This document shows, piece after piece, positions 53,850-63,500 of a DNA stretch of 64,000 bases. This DNA is from Mangrovimonas yunxiaonensis (GTDB lineage: Bacteria; Bacteroidota; Bacteroidia; Flavobacteriales; Flavobacteriaceae). The stretch covers positions 711,862 to 775,861 of the forward strand of contig NZ_JPFK01000007.1 of the NCBI RefSeq assembly GCF_000733475.1, read 5' to 3'. The notes under the pieces were generated by a model. That model had not been told where the DNA came from. It worked only from the letters and a program-made list of their open reading frames with translations, and made no database searches. A program made the translations under genes and the position numbers. The stretch's first letter is position 1; every line of letters begins with the position of its first letter.

Positions 53850-54547
53850 ATTGCTTCACAAGCTTCCCATAGGGGATCTTCAGGCAATGGGGCCACAACA
53901 CGTATAAGCTCATTTTTTACAGGATGTGTAAACTCTAGTTGTCTTGCATGCAAGCTAATACTGGCGTCGGGATTACTGCGGTTAAAACCATATTTTAAAT
54001 CGCCTTTTATAGGGCAGCCAATGCTTGCCAATTGGCATCTAATTTGGTGGTGCCTGCCGGTTTCTAATTCAATTTCCAAAAGAAAATAATGGTCTAACGC
54101 TTTTAAAACCTTATAGTGAAGTATGGCTTTCTTGCTGTCCTTGGTGTCTTTAGTAAACGCAGTAGATTTGTTGTTTTTAGGATTTTTCCGCAACCAGTGT
54201 ACCAAGGTGTCTGCTGTTTTTGGCGGGGCGTTTTTAACTAAAGCCCAGTAGGTTTTTTGGGCTTTTTTTTCGGCAAAAAGCTTATTCAGTCGGGGGAGTG
54301 CCTTACTGGTTTTGGCAAACAGCACAATACCTGTTGTGGGTCTGTCCAACCTATGTACCACCCCCAAATAAACATTTCCGGGTTTGTTGTACGTGTGCTT
54401 TATATAGTCTTTTACAACGTCGCTTAATGGTTTATCGCCTGTTTTATCGCCTTGTACAATATCGCCAGCACGTTTGTTTACCACAATTAGGTGGTTGTCT
54501 TCAAAGAGCACTTGTAAGTTAGACTTGTTGGAAAGGGTTTTACTCAC
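53846..54547 (-). CDS. RluA-family pseudouridine synthase
   Basis: 233 residues. Catalytic Asp in VVHRLDRPTTGIVLFAKT; later ELETGRHHQIRCQLASIGCPI-type motif split over the conserved R-x-H-Q-I-R. There is no S4 domain. It isomerises a uridine in rRNA or tRNA; the target cannot be fixed from sequence. panB lies 2 bp upstream on the same strand, so the two are one transcript. Confidence 0.93.
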   Translation of the reverse strand: MSKTLSNKSNLQVLFEDNHLIVVNKRAGDIVQGDKTGDKPLSDVVKDYIKHTYNKPGNVYLGVVHRLDRPTTGIVLFAKTSKALPRLNKLFAEKKAQKTYWALVKNAPPKTADTLVHWLRKNPKNNKSTAFTKDTKDSKKAILHYKVLKALDHYFLLEIELETGRHHQIRCQLASIGCPIKGDLKYGFNRSNPDASISLHARQLEFTHPVKNELIRVVAPLPEDPLWEACEAI

Positions 54548-54549
54548 AA

Positions 54550-55368
54550 TTAATATTGTTCATTTTCATTTGGAAAACTCACAGCCTTCACATCGGCTGC
54601 ATATTGTGAAATGGCAGTAGTCATCTCTTCATATAGATTCATGTAGCGGCGTAAAAAACGCGGGTTAAACTCATGTGTCATGCCAATCATGTCATGCAGT
54701 ACCAAAACCTGGCCATCAACACCACTGCCAGCGCCTATACCAATTACCGGAATGGTTAGCGCTTTGGCCACCTGACTAGCAAGTTTGGCCGGAATTTTCT
54801 CTAGAACTATAGCAAAACACCCTATTTTTTCAAGCATTTTGGCATTGGCAATAAGCTGTTCGGCTTCTTCTTCTTCTTTGGCTCTTACCGTATAAGTGCC
54901 AAATTTATATATGGACTGCGGAGTTAAACCTAAATGTCCCATAACAGGAATCCCGGCATTAAGAATGCGTTTAATAGACTCTTTAATTTCTTTACCACCC
55001 TCTAGCTTTACAGCATGTCCGCCACTTTCTTTCATAATTCTTATGGCAGAGCGTAACGCTTCTTTTGGGTCGCTTTGGTAAGATCCAAACGGGAGGTCAA
55101 CCACCACTAAGGCTCGGTCTATAGCACGTACAACGGAAGAGGCGTGATAAATCATTTGATCCAACGTTATAGGTAAGGTGGTTTCATGGCCTGCCATGAC
55201 ATTACTGGCAGAGTCACCTACAAGTATAACATCAATTCCTGCCCCATCAACAATCTTGGCCATAGTATAATCATAGGCGGTTAACATCGAGATCTTTTCT
55301 CCAGTATTTTTCATGTCAACCAACGATTTTACCGTAATGCGCTTGTATTCTTTTTTTGCTACAGACAT
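54550..55368 (-). CDS. panB: 3-methyl-2-oxobutanoate hydroxymethyltransferase
   Basis: 272 residues. Conserved segments: [40 protein letters not shown] (metal-binding Asp), [34 protein letters not shown], and [19 protein letters not shown]. It adds a hydroxymethyl group from methylene-tetrahydrofolate to ketoisovalerate, the first step of pantothenate synthesis. Co-transcribed with the downstream pseudouridine synthase gene. The divergent gene starts 123 bp away. Confidence 0.97.
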   Translation of the reverse strand: MSVAKKEYKRITVKSLVDMKNTGEKISMLTAYDYTMAKIVDGAGIDVILVGDSASNVMAGHETTLPITLDQMIYHASSVVRAIDRALVVVDLPFGSYQSDPKEALRSAIRIMKESGGHAVKLEGGKEIKESIKRILNAGIPVMGHLGLTPQSIYKFGTYTVRAKEEEEAEQLIANAKMLEKIGCFAIVLEKIPAKLASQVAKALTIPVIGIGAGSGVDGQVLVLHDMIGMTHEFNPRFLRRYMNLYEEMTTAISQYAADVKAVSFPNENEQY

Positions 55369-55491
55369 AGTTTAGTTTTTAGTGGATGGTAAAATTAACA
55401 AAATGTACGGGTTTAACTGTTAAACTTTTCTATAATTAAGCGGTTAAAAAACAGGAAACTTTACCTTTAAGTACTATAAACAATAATACGC

Positions 55492-55953
55492 ATGGTAAGA
55501 ATAATACGTTTTTTAGCTTTGCTAATGGTTACTACGGTAATAGGGCAAACCAACCCGGAGATCGAGGTAAAGCAAGCCATCGATACCTTTTTTGAAGGAT
55601 TTCATAAGGGCGATACCACTTTAATGAAATCGGTCTTGGCCGATAAGATCTTATTGCAAACGGCCTTTAAAAACAAGGCAGGGCAAGACCAATTAGCAAC
55701 CGACGACCTCACTAAATTACTAGCTGCCATTGGTGGGCGTCCCGAAACCCAGAAGTGGGAAGAAAAGCTACTAGACTATACCATTAAGGTCGATGGCAAT
55801 ATGGCAAACGCCTGGATACCATACGAATTTTGGCTTAACGATAATTTTAGTCATTGCGGGGTAAATTCGTTTCAGTTGTTTAACAATAACGGGGCATGGC
55901 AGATTATTTACCTAATCGACACACGAAAACGTCTTGGGTGTTTAGAGGATTAG
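55492..55953 (+). CDS. Exported NTF2-like (lumazine-binding-type) protein
   Basis: 153 residues. Signal peptide (LALLMVTTVIG-QT), then an NTF2/SnoaL-like fold: IEVKQAIDTFFEGFHKGDTT helix region, MKSVLADKILLQTAF, IKVDGNMANAWIPYEFWL, FQLFNNNGAWQIIYLIDT. The family is often annotated as nuclear transport factor 2 family or putative lumazine-binding. Role unknown, acting in the periplasm. Its stop lies next to the convergent sdaA stop. Confidence 0.75.
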   Translation: MVRIIRFLALLMVTTVIGQTNPEIEVKQAIDTFFEGFHKGDTTLMKSVLADKILLQTAFKNKAGQDQLATDDLTKLLAAIGGRPETQKWEEKLLDYTIKVDGNMANAWIPYEFWLNDNFSHCGVNSFQLFNNNGAWQIIYLIDTRKRLGCLED

Positions 55954-55954
55954 G

Positions 55955-57379
55955 TTAGCAGTCTACTAGGTTTACCCCAATAGCCAAGCCACCTTCGCTG
56001 GTTTCTTTGTATTTAGAGTTCATGTCTTTGGCAGTTTCCCACATGGTATTAACCACTTTATCTAGAGGAACTTTAGCATTGTTGGGGTCGCTATCCAATG
56101 CCAGTTCTGCAGCATTTATGGCTTTTATGGCGCCCATGGAATTTCGTTCTATGCAAGGAATTTGCACCAGACCACCAATAGGGTCGCAAGTTAAACCAAG
56201 ATGGTGTTCCATGGCAATTTCTGCGGCCATAAGCACTTGTTCTGGCGAGCCTCCAAGCAGTTCGCAAAGGGCTCCAGCAGCCATGGCAGAAGAAACCCCT
56301 ATTTCGGCTTGACACCCACCCATAGCAGCACTAATGGTTGCCCCTTTCTTAAAAATACTGCCTATTTCGCCGGCAACCAAGAGAAACTTTTTAATGTGTT
56401 CAAAATTAGCATCGTGATTTTCAATAACCATATAGTACATCAATACGGCGGGAATAACACCAGCACTACCATTGGTTGGTGCTGTAACCACGCGACCAAG
56501 CGATGCGTTAACTTCGTTTACGGCCAGAGCAAAACAGCTTACCCATTTTAAAATAGATCTAAATTTAACTTCGGTTTGCCTAATAACTTGTAGCCATTCT
56601 TCGGGAGATTGGTATGCTAATGCGCCTTTTAGTTTTTGGTGCATGTCAAAAGCACGGCGTCTTACATGCAATCCGCCGGGCAATTCGCCTTCGGTATGGC
56701 AACCAATATACATGCATTCTAGCATGGTGTCCCAGATACGTTTTAGCTCGGCATCGATGGTTTCTATGTCGCGTATGGATTTTTCGTTTTCAAGAACAAC
56801 ACCAGAAACAGGCAGCTGTAAGTCTTTGCAATACTTTAGCAGGTCAACCCCTTTTTCGGTAGGATAAGGAAACGTACAATAAAAAATAATTTTATTGGCC
56901 TTGGCATTTTTGCGTTCTTCTTTAACTACAAATCCGCCGCCAATGGAGTAGAAGGTAGACTTGTAATTTTTGCCGTTAAGGGTTGCTGTAAATGTTAAGG
57001 CATTGGCATGAAAAGGCAGGAATTTTTTATTAAACCTAATATCCGATTCAAAATCGAAAGGCAGTATCCTTTCGTTGTTAAGGTTAATTTCTTTTTGCGC
57101 TTTTACACGGGAAATAATGGTATCGATATTTTCAACTGGCATGCGTTCTGGGTCGGCGCCACTTAACCCTAAAACCGTAGCAAGATCTGTAGCATGGCCT
57201 TTACCAGTTAAGGAAAGGGAACCGTAAAGATCGACCGAAACTTTTTCAACTTTCGAAAATCTGTTTTTTTCTTTAAGTTCGGCAATCCATCTTTCTGCAG
57301 CCCGCCATGGACCAAGGGTGTGCGAGCTAGAAGGCCCAACGCCTATTTTTAACATATCGAAAACCGAAATAGATTCCAT
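55955..57379 (-). CDS. sdaA: L-serine ammonia-lyase, single-chain iron-sulfur type
   Basis: 474 residues with the beta domain first (SVFDMLKIGVGPSSSHTLGP) and the alpha domain second (ATISAAMGGCQAEIGVSSAM, HHLGLTCDPIGGLVQIPCIERN). The Cys residues in these segments fit the iron-sulfur cluster ligands of bacterial L-serine dehydratases. It converts L-serine to pyruvate and ammonia in the cytosol. Length matches E. coli SdaA (454). Monocistronic. Confidence 0.96.
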   Translation of the reverse strand: MESISVFDMLKIGVGPSSSHTLGPWRAAERWIAELKEKNRFSKVEKVSVDLYGSLSLTGKGHATDLATVLGLSGADPERMPVENIDTIISRVKAQKEINLNNERILPFDFESDIRFNKKFLPFHANALTFTATLNGKNYKSTFYSIGGGFVVKEERKNAKANKIIFYCTFPYPTEKGVDLLKYCKDLQLPVSGVVLENEKSIRDIETIDAELKRIWDTMLECMYIGCHTEGELPGGLHVRRRAFDMHQKLKGALAYQSPEEWLQVIRQTEVKFRSILKWVSCFALAVNEVNASLGRVVTAPTNGSAGVIPAVLMYYMVIENHDANFEHIKKFLLVAGEIGSIFKKGATISAAMGGCQAEIGVSSAMAAGALCELLGGSPEQVLMAAEIAMEHHLGLTCDPIGGLVQIPCIERNSMGAIKAINAAELALDSDPNNAKVPLDKVVNTMWETAKDMNSKYKETSEGGLAIGVNLVDC

Positions 57380-57481
57380 ATTAATGCATTAAATGATTGT
57401 AAACAAAGATACGGTTTGTCTTAAACTAAGACTAATTTAGGCATGTTAAAAAGCACCCGAGCTTAAAAATTTAAAAGCCGC

Positions 57482-57976
57482 CTATTTAAGGTTAAAATGG
57501 TCTATTTGGTAAGCTTCGGTAACGGCATCCAAACTGTTTACATCCACATTGTCTACATTGTCGGCAGGTACAACAACAACCCTAAACACTTGGTTTTGGG
57601 TCCATAAAGGGTCTAGTGTGCTAAAATCTGTACTGCCTTCTAGAAAAAAGCGCACATCGTTTTGGGTAAAATCGAAATTGTAAATTAGGGAGGAGTTGTC
57701 GTTAAACTCAATAAATTGAGGTAGTGGGCGCCAAATATCTTGACCGTTCGCGGTATCCCAAAGGATGTAAACCAAGGTTACATCAGAGGGGTAAACATCA
57801 AAGCCATAAGGCTCGACAAACTCATAATTGTTGGAGGCATTAAAATCGATTACAATTTCAAACGCACTAGAAACAATTAGGCCACCGTCATACCCTGGAG
57901 GCCCTTGTGGGCCTTGCGGACCTTCACAAGAAAATAATATAAAAGCAGAAACAACAAGCAAGACAATCTTTTTCAT
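57482..57976 (-). CDS. Lipoprotein with short collagen-like segment
   Basis: 164 residues. The lipoprotein signal ends FILFSC-EG and is followed at once by GPQGPQGPPGYDG, four Gly-x-Pro/Gln triplets like collagen, then a ~130-residue domain (LIVSSAFEIVIDFNASNNYE, WRPLPQFIEFND). This layout is frequent in Bacteroidota lipoproteins of unknown role. The lack of acidic residues right after Cys-Glu-Gly leaves surface export uncertain. Confidence 0.75.
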   Translation of the reverse strand: MKKIVLLVVSAFILFSCEGPQGPQGPPGYDGGLIVSSAFEIVIDFNASNNYEFVEPYGFDVYPSDVTLVYILWDTANGQDIWRPLPQFIEFNDNSSLIYNFDFTQNDVRFFLEGSTDFSTLDPLWTQNQVFRVVVVPADNVDNVDVNSLDAVTEAYQIDHFNLK

Positions 57977-58053
57977 GATAAAACACTTTAGGGTTTTGTT
58001 AAATGTACAAATACCTTTTTAGATATGAAGGTCCCTTTAAAAAATTAACAATA

Positions 58054-58095
58054 TGACATCGTGTCACATTTTTTGTCATGGCATAAAGATTGACA
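58054..58095 (+). promoter_or_regulatory. Cluster of TGACA/TGTCA sites upstream of dnaK
   Basis: TGACA (58054), TGTCA (58062), TGTCA (58074) and TGACA (58091) lie within 42 bp. The first two form the near-palindrome TGACATCGTGTCA. No CIRCE element (TTAGCACTC/GAGTGCTAA) is present. A candidate operator or heat-shock control region for dnaK. Confidence 0.35.
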
Positions 58096-58171
58096 AACAC
58101 TAAGTGAGTTTAAAATGAATATAAATGTTCTTGCTATTAAGAACGAAACAAAAATACAGAAACAAAAAGTT

Positions 58172-60079
58172 ATGAGTAAAATTATTGGAATTGATTTAGG
58201 TACAACCAACTCGTGCGTTTCAGTAATGGAAGGTAACGAACCCGTTGTAATCCCTAATGCAGAAGGTAAGCGTACCACACCATCTGTAATCGCTTTTGTT
58301 GAGGGTGGCGAAATTAAAGTTGGCGACCCGGCAAAACGACAAGCAGTAACCAACCCACATAAAACCGTGTATTCGATTAAGCGTTTTATGGGAAACAAAT
58401 ATTCTGAATCTGAAAAAGAAGCAGGACGCGTACCATACAAAGTGGTAAAAGGCGATAACGATACCCCAAGGGTAGATATTGATGGCCGTTTATACACACC
58501 ACAAGAGCTTTCGGCCATGATTCTTCAAAAAATGAAGAAAACTGCCGAGGACTATTTAGGTCAAGATGTAACAGGAGCCGTAATTACCGTGCCTGCGTAT
58601 TTTAACGATTCGCAGCGTCAAGCTACTAAAGAAGCCGGGGAAATTGCAGGTTTAAAAGTAGAGCGTATTATTAACGAGCCTACGGCTGCAGCTTTGGCTT
58701 ATGGTTTAGATAAAAAAGATTCGGACCAAAAAATCGTAGTATTCGACTTTGGTGGTGGTACACACGATGTGTCTATCCTAGAACTAGGAGATGGCGTATT
58801 TGAAGTATTATCTACCGATGGTGATACACACTTAGGAGGTGACGATGTCGATGAAAAAATCATCAACTGGTTGGCAGAAGAGTTTAAATCTGAAGAGGAT
58901 ATGGACTTGCGTAAAGACGCCATGGCCCTACAACGTTTAAAGGAAGCTGCCGAAAAAGCAAAGATTGAATTATCGTCTTCTTCACAAACCGAAATTAACC
59001 TACCTTACATTACAGCAACGGCAAGTGGCCCAAAACACTTGGTACGCACGCTAACACGTTCTAAATTCGAACAGTTAATCGACGATTTAGTAAAACGTAC
59101 TATCGAGCCATGCCAATCGGCACTTAAAGCTGCGGGATTATCAACAAGCGATATCGATGAGATTATCTTAGTAGGTGGGTCAACACGTATTCCAGCGGTA
59201 CAAGAAGCCGTAGAAAAATTCTTTGGTAAAAAACCTAGCAAGGGTGTAAACCCAGACGAGGTAGTTGCTGTTGGCGCCGGAATTCAAGGAGGGGTATTAA
59301 CAGGAGATGTTAAGGATGTCCTTTTATTAGACGTTACACCACTATCTCTTGGTATAGAAACCATGGGTAATGTAATGACCAAGTTAATCGAGGCTAATAC
59401 CACCATTCCAACCAAAAAATCGCAAGTATTCTCAACTGCTGCCGACAATCAGCCTTCAGTAGAAATACATGTATTGCAAGGAGAGCGTCCTATGGCCGCC
59501 GATAACAAAACCATTGGTCGTTTCCACCTAGATGGTATTCCACCAGCAAAACGAGGAACACCTCAAATTGAAGTAACCTTCGATATTGATGCCAACGGTA
59601 TTATAAAAGTATCTGCCGAGGATAAAGCAACCGGTAAGAAACAAGATATTAGAATTGAAGCGTCTTCTGGATTAACCGAAGAGGAAATCCAAAAGATGAA
59701 ACAAGAAGCAGAAGCCAATGCCGAAGCCGATGCTAAAGCAAAAGAAACTGCCGATAAGTTAAATCAAGCCGATGCCATGATTTTCCAAACCGAAAGTCAG
59801 CTGAAAGAATTTGGTGATAAACTATCTGATGATAAGAAAAAACCAATCGAGGCCGCCTTGGAAGACCTTAAAAAGGCTTACGAGACTAAAGACATTGCCG
59901 TTATCGATCCCGCTTTAGAGAAAATTAACGAAGCCTGGAAAGTCGCTAGCGAGGAGATGTACAAAGCACAAGCCGAAGCCCAACAAGGCGGAGCAGGAGC
60001 AGAGCAACCACAGGGCGATGCAGGAGCATCAAACGAAGGTAGCGACGTAGAAGACGTAGACTTCGAAGAAGTTAAGTAG
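58172..60079 (+). CDS. dnaK: Molecular chaperone DnaK
   Basis: 635 residues from ATG 58172 ([20 protein letters not shown]); the frame opens at 58115 but the extra 19 residues are not part of DnaK. ATPase domain with [40 protein letters not shown] and the [14 protein letters not shown] motif; substrate-binding domain with [14 protein letters not shown]; helical lid; a Gly/Ala-rich end and acidic terminus ([11 protein letters not shown]). It folds and protects proteins with DnaJ and GrpE, whose genes are not adjacent here. Confidence 0.98.
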   Translation: MSKIIGIDLGTTNSCVSVMEGNEPVVIPNAEGKRTTPSVIAFVEGGEIKVGDPAKRQAVTNPHKTVYSIKRFMGNKYSESEKEAGRVPYKVVKGDNDTPRVDIDGRLYTPQELSAMILQKMKKTAEDYLGQDVTGAVITVPAYFNDSQRQATKEAGEIAGLKVERIINEPTAAALAYGLDKKDSDQKIVVFDFGGGTHDVSILELGDGVFEVLSTDGDTHLGGDDVDEKIINWLAEEFKSEEDMDLRKDAMALQRLKEAAEKAKIELSSSSQTEINLPYITATASGPKHLVRTLTRSKFEQLIDDLVKRTIEPCQSALKAAGLSTSDIDEIILVGGSTRIPAVQEAVEKFFGKKPSKGVNPDEVVAVGAGIQGGVLTGDVKDVLLLDVTPLSLGIETMGNVMTKLIEANTTIPTKKSQVFSTAADNQPSVEIHVLQGERPMAADNKTIGRFHLDGIPPAKRGTPQIEVTFDIDANGIIKVSAEDKATGKKQDIRIEASSGLTEEEIQKMKQEAEANAEADAKAKETADKLNQADAMIFQTESQLKEFGDKLSDDKKKPIEAALEDLKKAYETKDIAVIDPALEKINEAWKVASEEMYKAQAEAQQGGAGAEQPQGDAGASNEGSDVEDVDFEEVK

Positions 60080-60180
60080 CCTGTGCTGAGTGAAGTCCGA
60101 AGTATGGACTTCGAATTTAAAAAGCAGTGAAATAATAAACGTGTTATGTCGAGAGTAATCGAGTAATAGCACAAACTTAA

Positions 60181-60211
60181 AAAACGCAATCATTAATTTT
60201 GATTGCGTTTT
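60181..60211 (+). terminator. Intrinsic terminator after dnaK
   Basis: AAAACGCAATC (60181-60191) pairs with GATTGCGTTTT (60201-60211), loop 9 nt, followed by TTT. A smaller hairpin (GAAGTCC with GGACTTC, 60092-60112) precedes it. The rest of 60080-60506 contains the promoter at 60347 and a leader hairpin, but no gene. Confidence 0.8.
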
Positions 60212-60346
60212 TTTATGTAAATCATACTAGCTAAGGTACAAGAGCAATAGGTCGCTCCTTTGGCGTGCCTAAATGCCTAGGGCTGTAATTCACTAGTAAT
60301 TAAAAAGTTATTTTCGTTTTTAGAGATTAAATAAAAAAAAAAAACA

Positions 60347-60354
60347 TATATTTG
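60347..60354 (+). promoter_or_regulatory. -7 box of the giant repeat protein gene
   Basis: TATATTTG is a full match to the TAnnTTTG element. The predicted leader of ~145 nt contains the AT-rich hairpin AACTCTT/AAGAGTT (60406-60428). No 21-bp direct-repeat sites are seen here. Confidence 0.45.
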
Positions 60355-60506
60355 TTTCACCTTCGCTAAATATAATAGCATAATTAATGATTAATAGCAG
60401 TGTTTAACTCTTTTTAAAAATAAGAGTTAGGTTTTTGCTCAAACTACTTTTGTTCTTAGCGTTAGCTAATGTTTATGGTTATTGTTTAATCTAAAACTAT
60501 TTAACC

Positions 60507-63500
60507 ATGAATGCTAACAACATTAAAATGCTTTTTAGGGAGGTTCCCTGGAAAAAACTTATTACTTTATTTGTTCTAGTCTGTTGCTTATGTTTTGAAA
60601 ATACACTTCAGGCACAGGCTATTGACACAGGTACATCTGTCCATGCCGATTTTGGTATAGACGGTGATGTATACGATGATCAATTATCTTATTGGCCTTT
60701 TGATGCGGCCGCTTATATCGACCAAGCATTGGGCATAGACGACTGGCTAGACAGCGCTCCAGATGGCAACACAGCCACGGGAGCCGGAGTTATTGATATA
60801 TTCTCCCCTGAAGCTTTGTCAGAAATAGCTGGAATTAGTGCTGGGCAAAATGCCTTTGCCGAGTTAAGGCAGTCTGCGCCCATATACTCAACGCCAGAAG
60901 GCGATAACAGGATATGGATAGATGCAGCGTTTTATAGAGACCAGTATGTGGCTGGTGGCAATCAGGACGCTACGGTGTTTGATCAATCTATAAACAAAAA
61001 CTTCGATGATCCTAGAGCCTGGGGCCTTAAAGTAGGTGATGTGCCAGCAAAAACAGATATTATCGACGTTTACGCCCACCTAAGAAGAGACTTTCCCATT
61101 ACGTTTCAATGGGCCTATATCGCTGCATCAACAGCTGATGCCGACGGTAGTAACCACTTAGATTTTGAATACTTCAGAAAGCGAATTCAACTAGACGGAT
61201 TTAACATTGTTTATGAAAACCCCACAGAAGAAGGTCTGGATTGTGGGCATACAACCTATAAGTTTGGCGCCACAGGTAATGTTGAAGAACACGGCGATAT
61301 CCTATTGTCTGTAGATTATACACAAGGGGGTAGAGAAGCCGAAATTACATTATTGGTATGGATTGATAAGAACGATTTTCCAACCGATGCAGATTTCGAT
61401 AATTTTAATACATTAGGCGACAGACCTTTTGATTTTTATGATGCTGGTAACGGCTATGTTTTTGCTGCCTGTACTAATTCTGTTGAAGGCGATGAGTCCA
61501 ACTTTGGTTATGCAAGAATTGCACTTCGTGAAGGAATTTCCGATGAAGCCATTTTCTCAGAGTTAAACAATACCGGCCCTACAGCAGCGCCTTATTGGGG
61601 AACTATTGATTCTGGAGGGGATCAAATATCTGAATATCCAACAGATACGTTTGTAGAATTTGCTATTAACTCAACCCTTTTAGGGTTTGATACCAATTCT
61701 GAAGACGGTTCCTGTGAAAGACCATTCGGAAGTGTTTTGGTAAAATCAAGATCTTCAGCTTCATTTACTTCATCACTTAAAGATATGGCAGGACCATTTA
61801 ATTTAGGAGATCAGCCAGAGGTTGTGGTAGAAATTGATGATGCCGAATATGAATGTTTTGAAACCTCTGCAACCTTAACAGTTTCAACAGTACCTCCATC
61901 AGACCCACCAGGAGTATCCTATACCTACCAATGGTATGTTTGGAATGCAGGTACAGAGTCTTGGGATATTATTGAAGGGGCTGTTAATAGCACCTACGAT
62001 GCAACAGTGGGTACCTATATGGTTGAGGCCACTATTATAAGAAATGGCATTGGCGGCTGTACATCAGCAAGCAACTCGGCTACAGTAACCCAAGGTACGC
62101 AGGCAGAAACCTTAGTGCCTTCATGTCCAGATAATGTAAGTGTTGACTGTCAAGATGACATCGCAGCAGATTTTGCGTCATGGATGGATGGTGCAGGTTT
62201 TTCTTATGAAGGAGGCGGTGGTGTTGTAACCGAAGCGTTTGCATATTATTTAGATGATGAAGAAGTTACATTAGAAAATTTTGTTGCCCCTAACTTCTGT
62301 GATGGCGGTGTTGCTAAAATTAGATATACCGTTTCAGATGAATGTGAACAAGAAGAATTCTGTGAAACAACATTTACAGTGGCAGTCGATGAGACCGATC
62401 CAACGATAGCCGATATAGACGACTATATGTTACCGGGTTGTAACACAGCGTGGCCAGATGATTTAACCACGAGCTGGAGTGACAACTGTTCCGATGGTGG
62501 ATCAATTGATTCTGATGGCGGTGTTGCCGATGGTTCAGATGGATGTATCCAGTACCGCTTATATACGTTCAGCGTAACGGATGATTGTGGCAACAGTGCT
62601 ACCGAGACCGTGCGTGTATCTAGAATGTACGATGAGACCGATCCAACGATAGCCGATATAGACGACTATATGTTACCAGGTTGTAACACAGCGTGGCCAG
62701 ATGATTTAACCACGAGCTGGAGCGACAACTGTTCCGATGGTGGTTCAATCGATTCTGATGGCGGTGTTGCCGATGGTTCAGATGGATGTATCCAGTACCG
62801 CTTGTATACGTTTAGCGTAACGGATGATCGTGGCAACAGTGCTACCGAGACCGTGCGTGTATCTAGAATGTACGATGAGACCGATCCAACGATAGCCGAT
62901 ATAGACGACTATATGTTACCGGGTTGTAACACAGCGTGGCCAGATGATTTAACCACGAGCTGGAGCGACAACTGTTCCGATGGTGGTTCAATCGATTCTG
63001 ATGGCGGTGTTGCCGATGGTTCAGATGGATGTATCCAGTACCGCTTGTATACGTTTAGCGTAACGGATGATTGTGGCAACAGTGCTACCGAGACCGTGCG
63101 TGTATCTAGAATGTACGATGAGACCGATCCAACGATAGCCGATATAGACGACTATATGTTACCGGGTTGTAACACAGCGTGGCCAGATGATTTAACCACG
63201 AGCTGGAGCGACAACTGTTCCGATGGTGGTTCAATCGATTCTGATGGCGGTGTTGCCGATGGTTCAGATGGATGTATCCAGTACCGCTTGTATACGTTTA
63301 GCGTAACGGATGATTGTGGCAACAGTGCTACCGAGACCGTGCGTGTATCTAGAATGTACGATGAGACCGATCCAACGATAGCCGATATAGCCGATTATAT
63401 GTTACCGGGTTGTAACACAGCGTGGCCAGATGATTTAACCACGAGCTGGAGTGACAACTGTTCCGATGGTGGTTCAATCGATTCTGATGGCGGTGTTGCC

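Noticed and set aside
53846..54547. Response regulator expected after the histidine kinase
   Set aside because: The following gene is on the opposite strand and has a clear RluA catalytic motif (HRLDRPTTG), not a receiver domain.
58172..60079. Sec-independent N-terminal extension of DnaK from 58115
   Set aside because: The extra 19 residues are Lys/Asn/Gln-rich and not conserved in DnaK; ATG 58172 begins the standard [14 protein letters not shown].
60240..60300. Possible small structured RNA between dnaK and the giant repeat gene
   Set aside because: The stretch is somewhat GC-richer, but I could not draw a convincing fold or match to a tRNA, riboswitch or known RNA.
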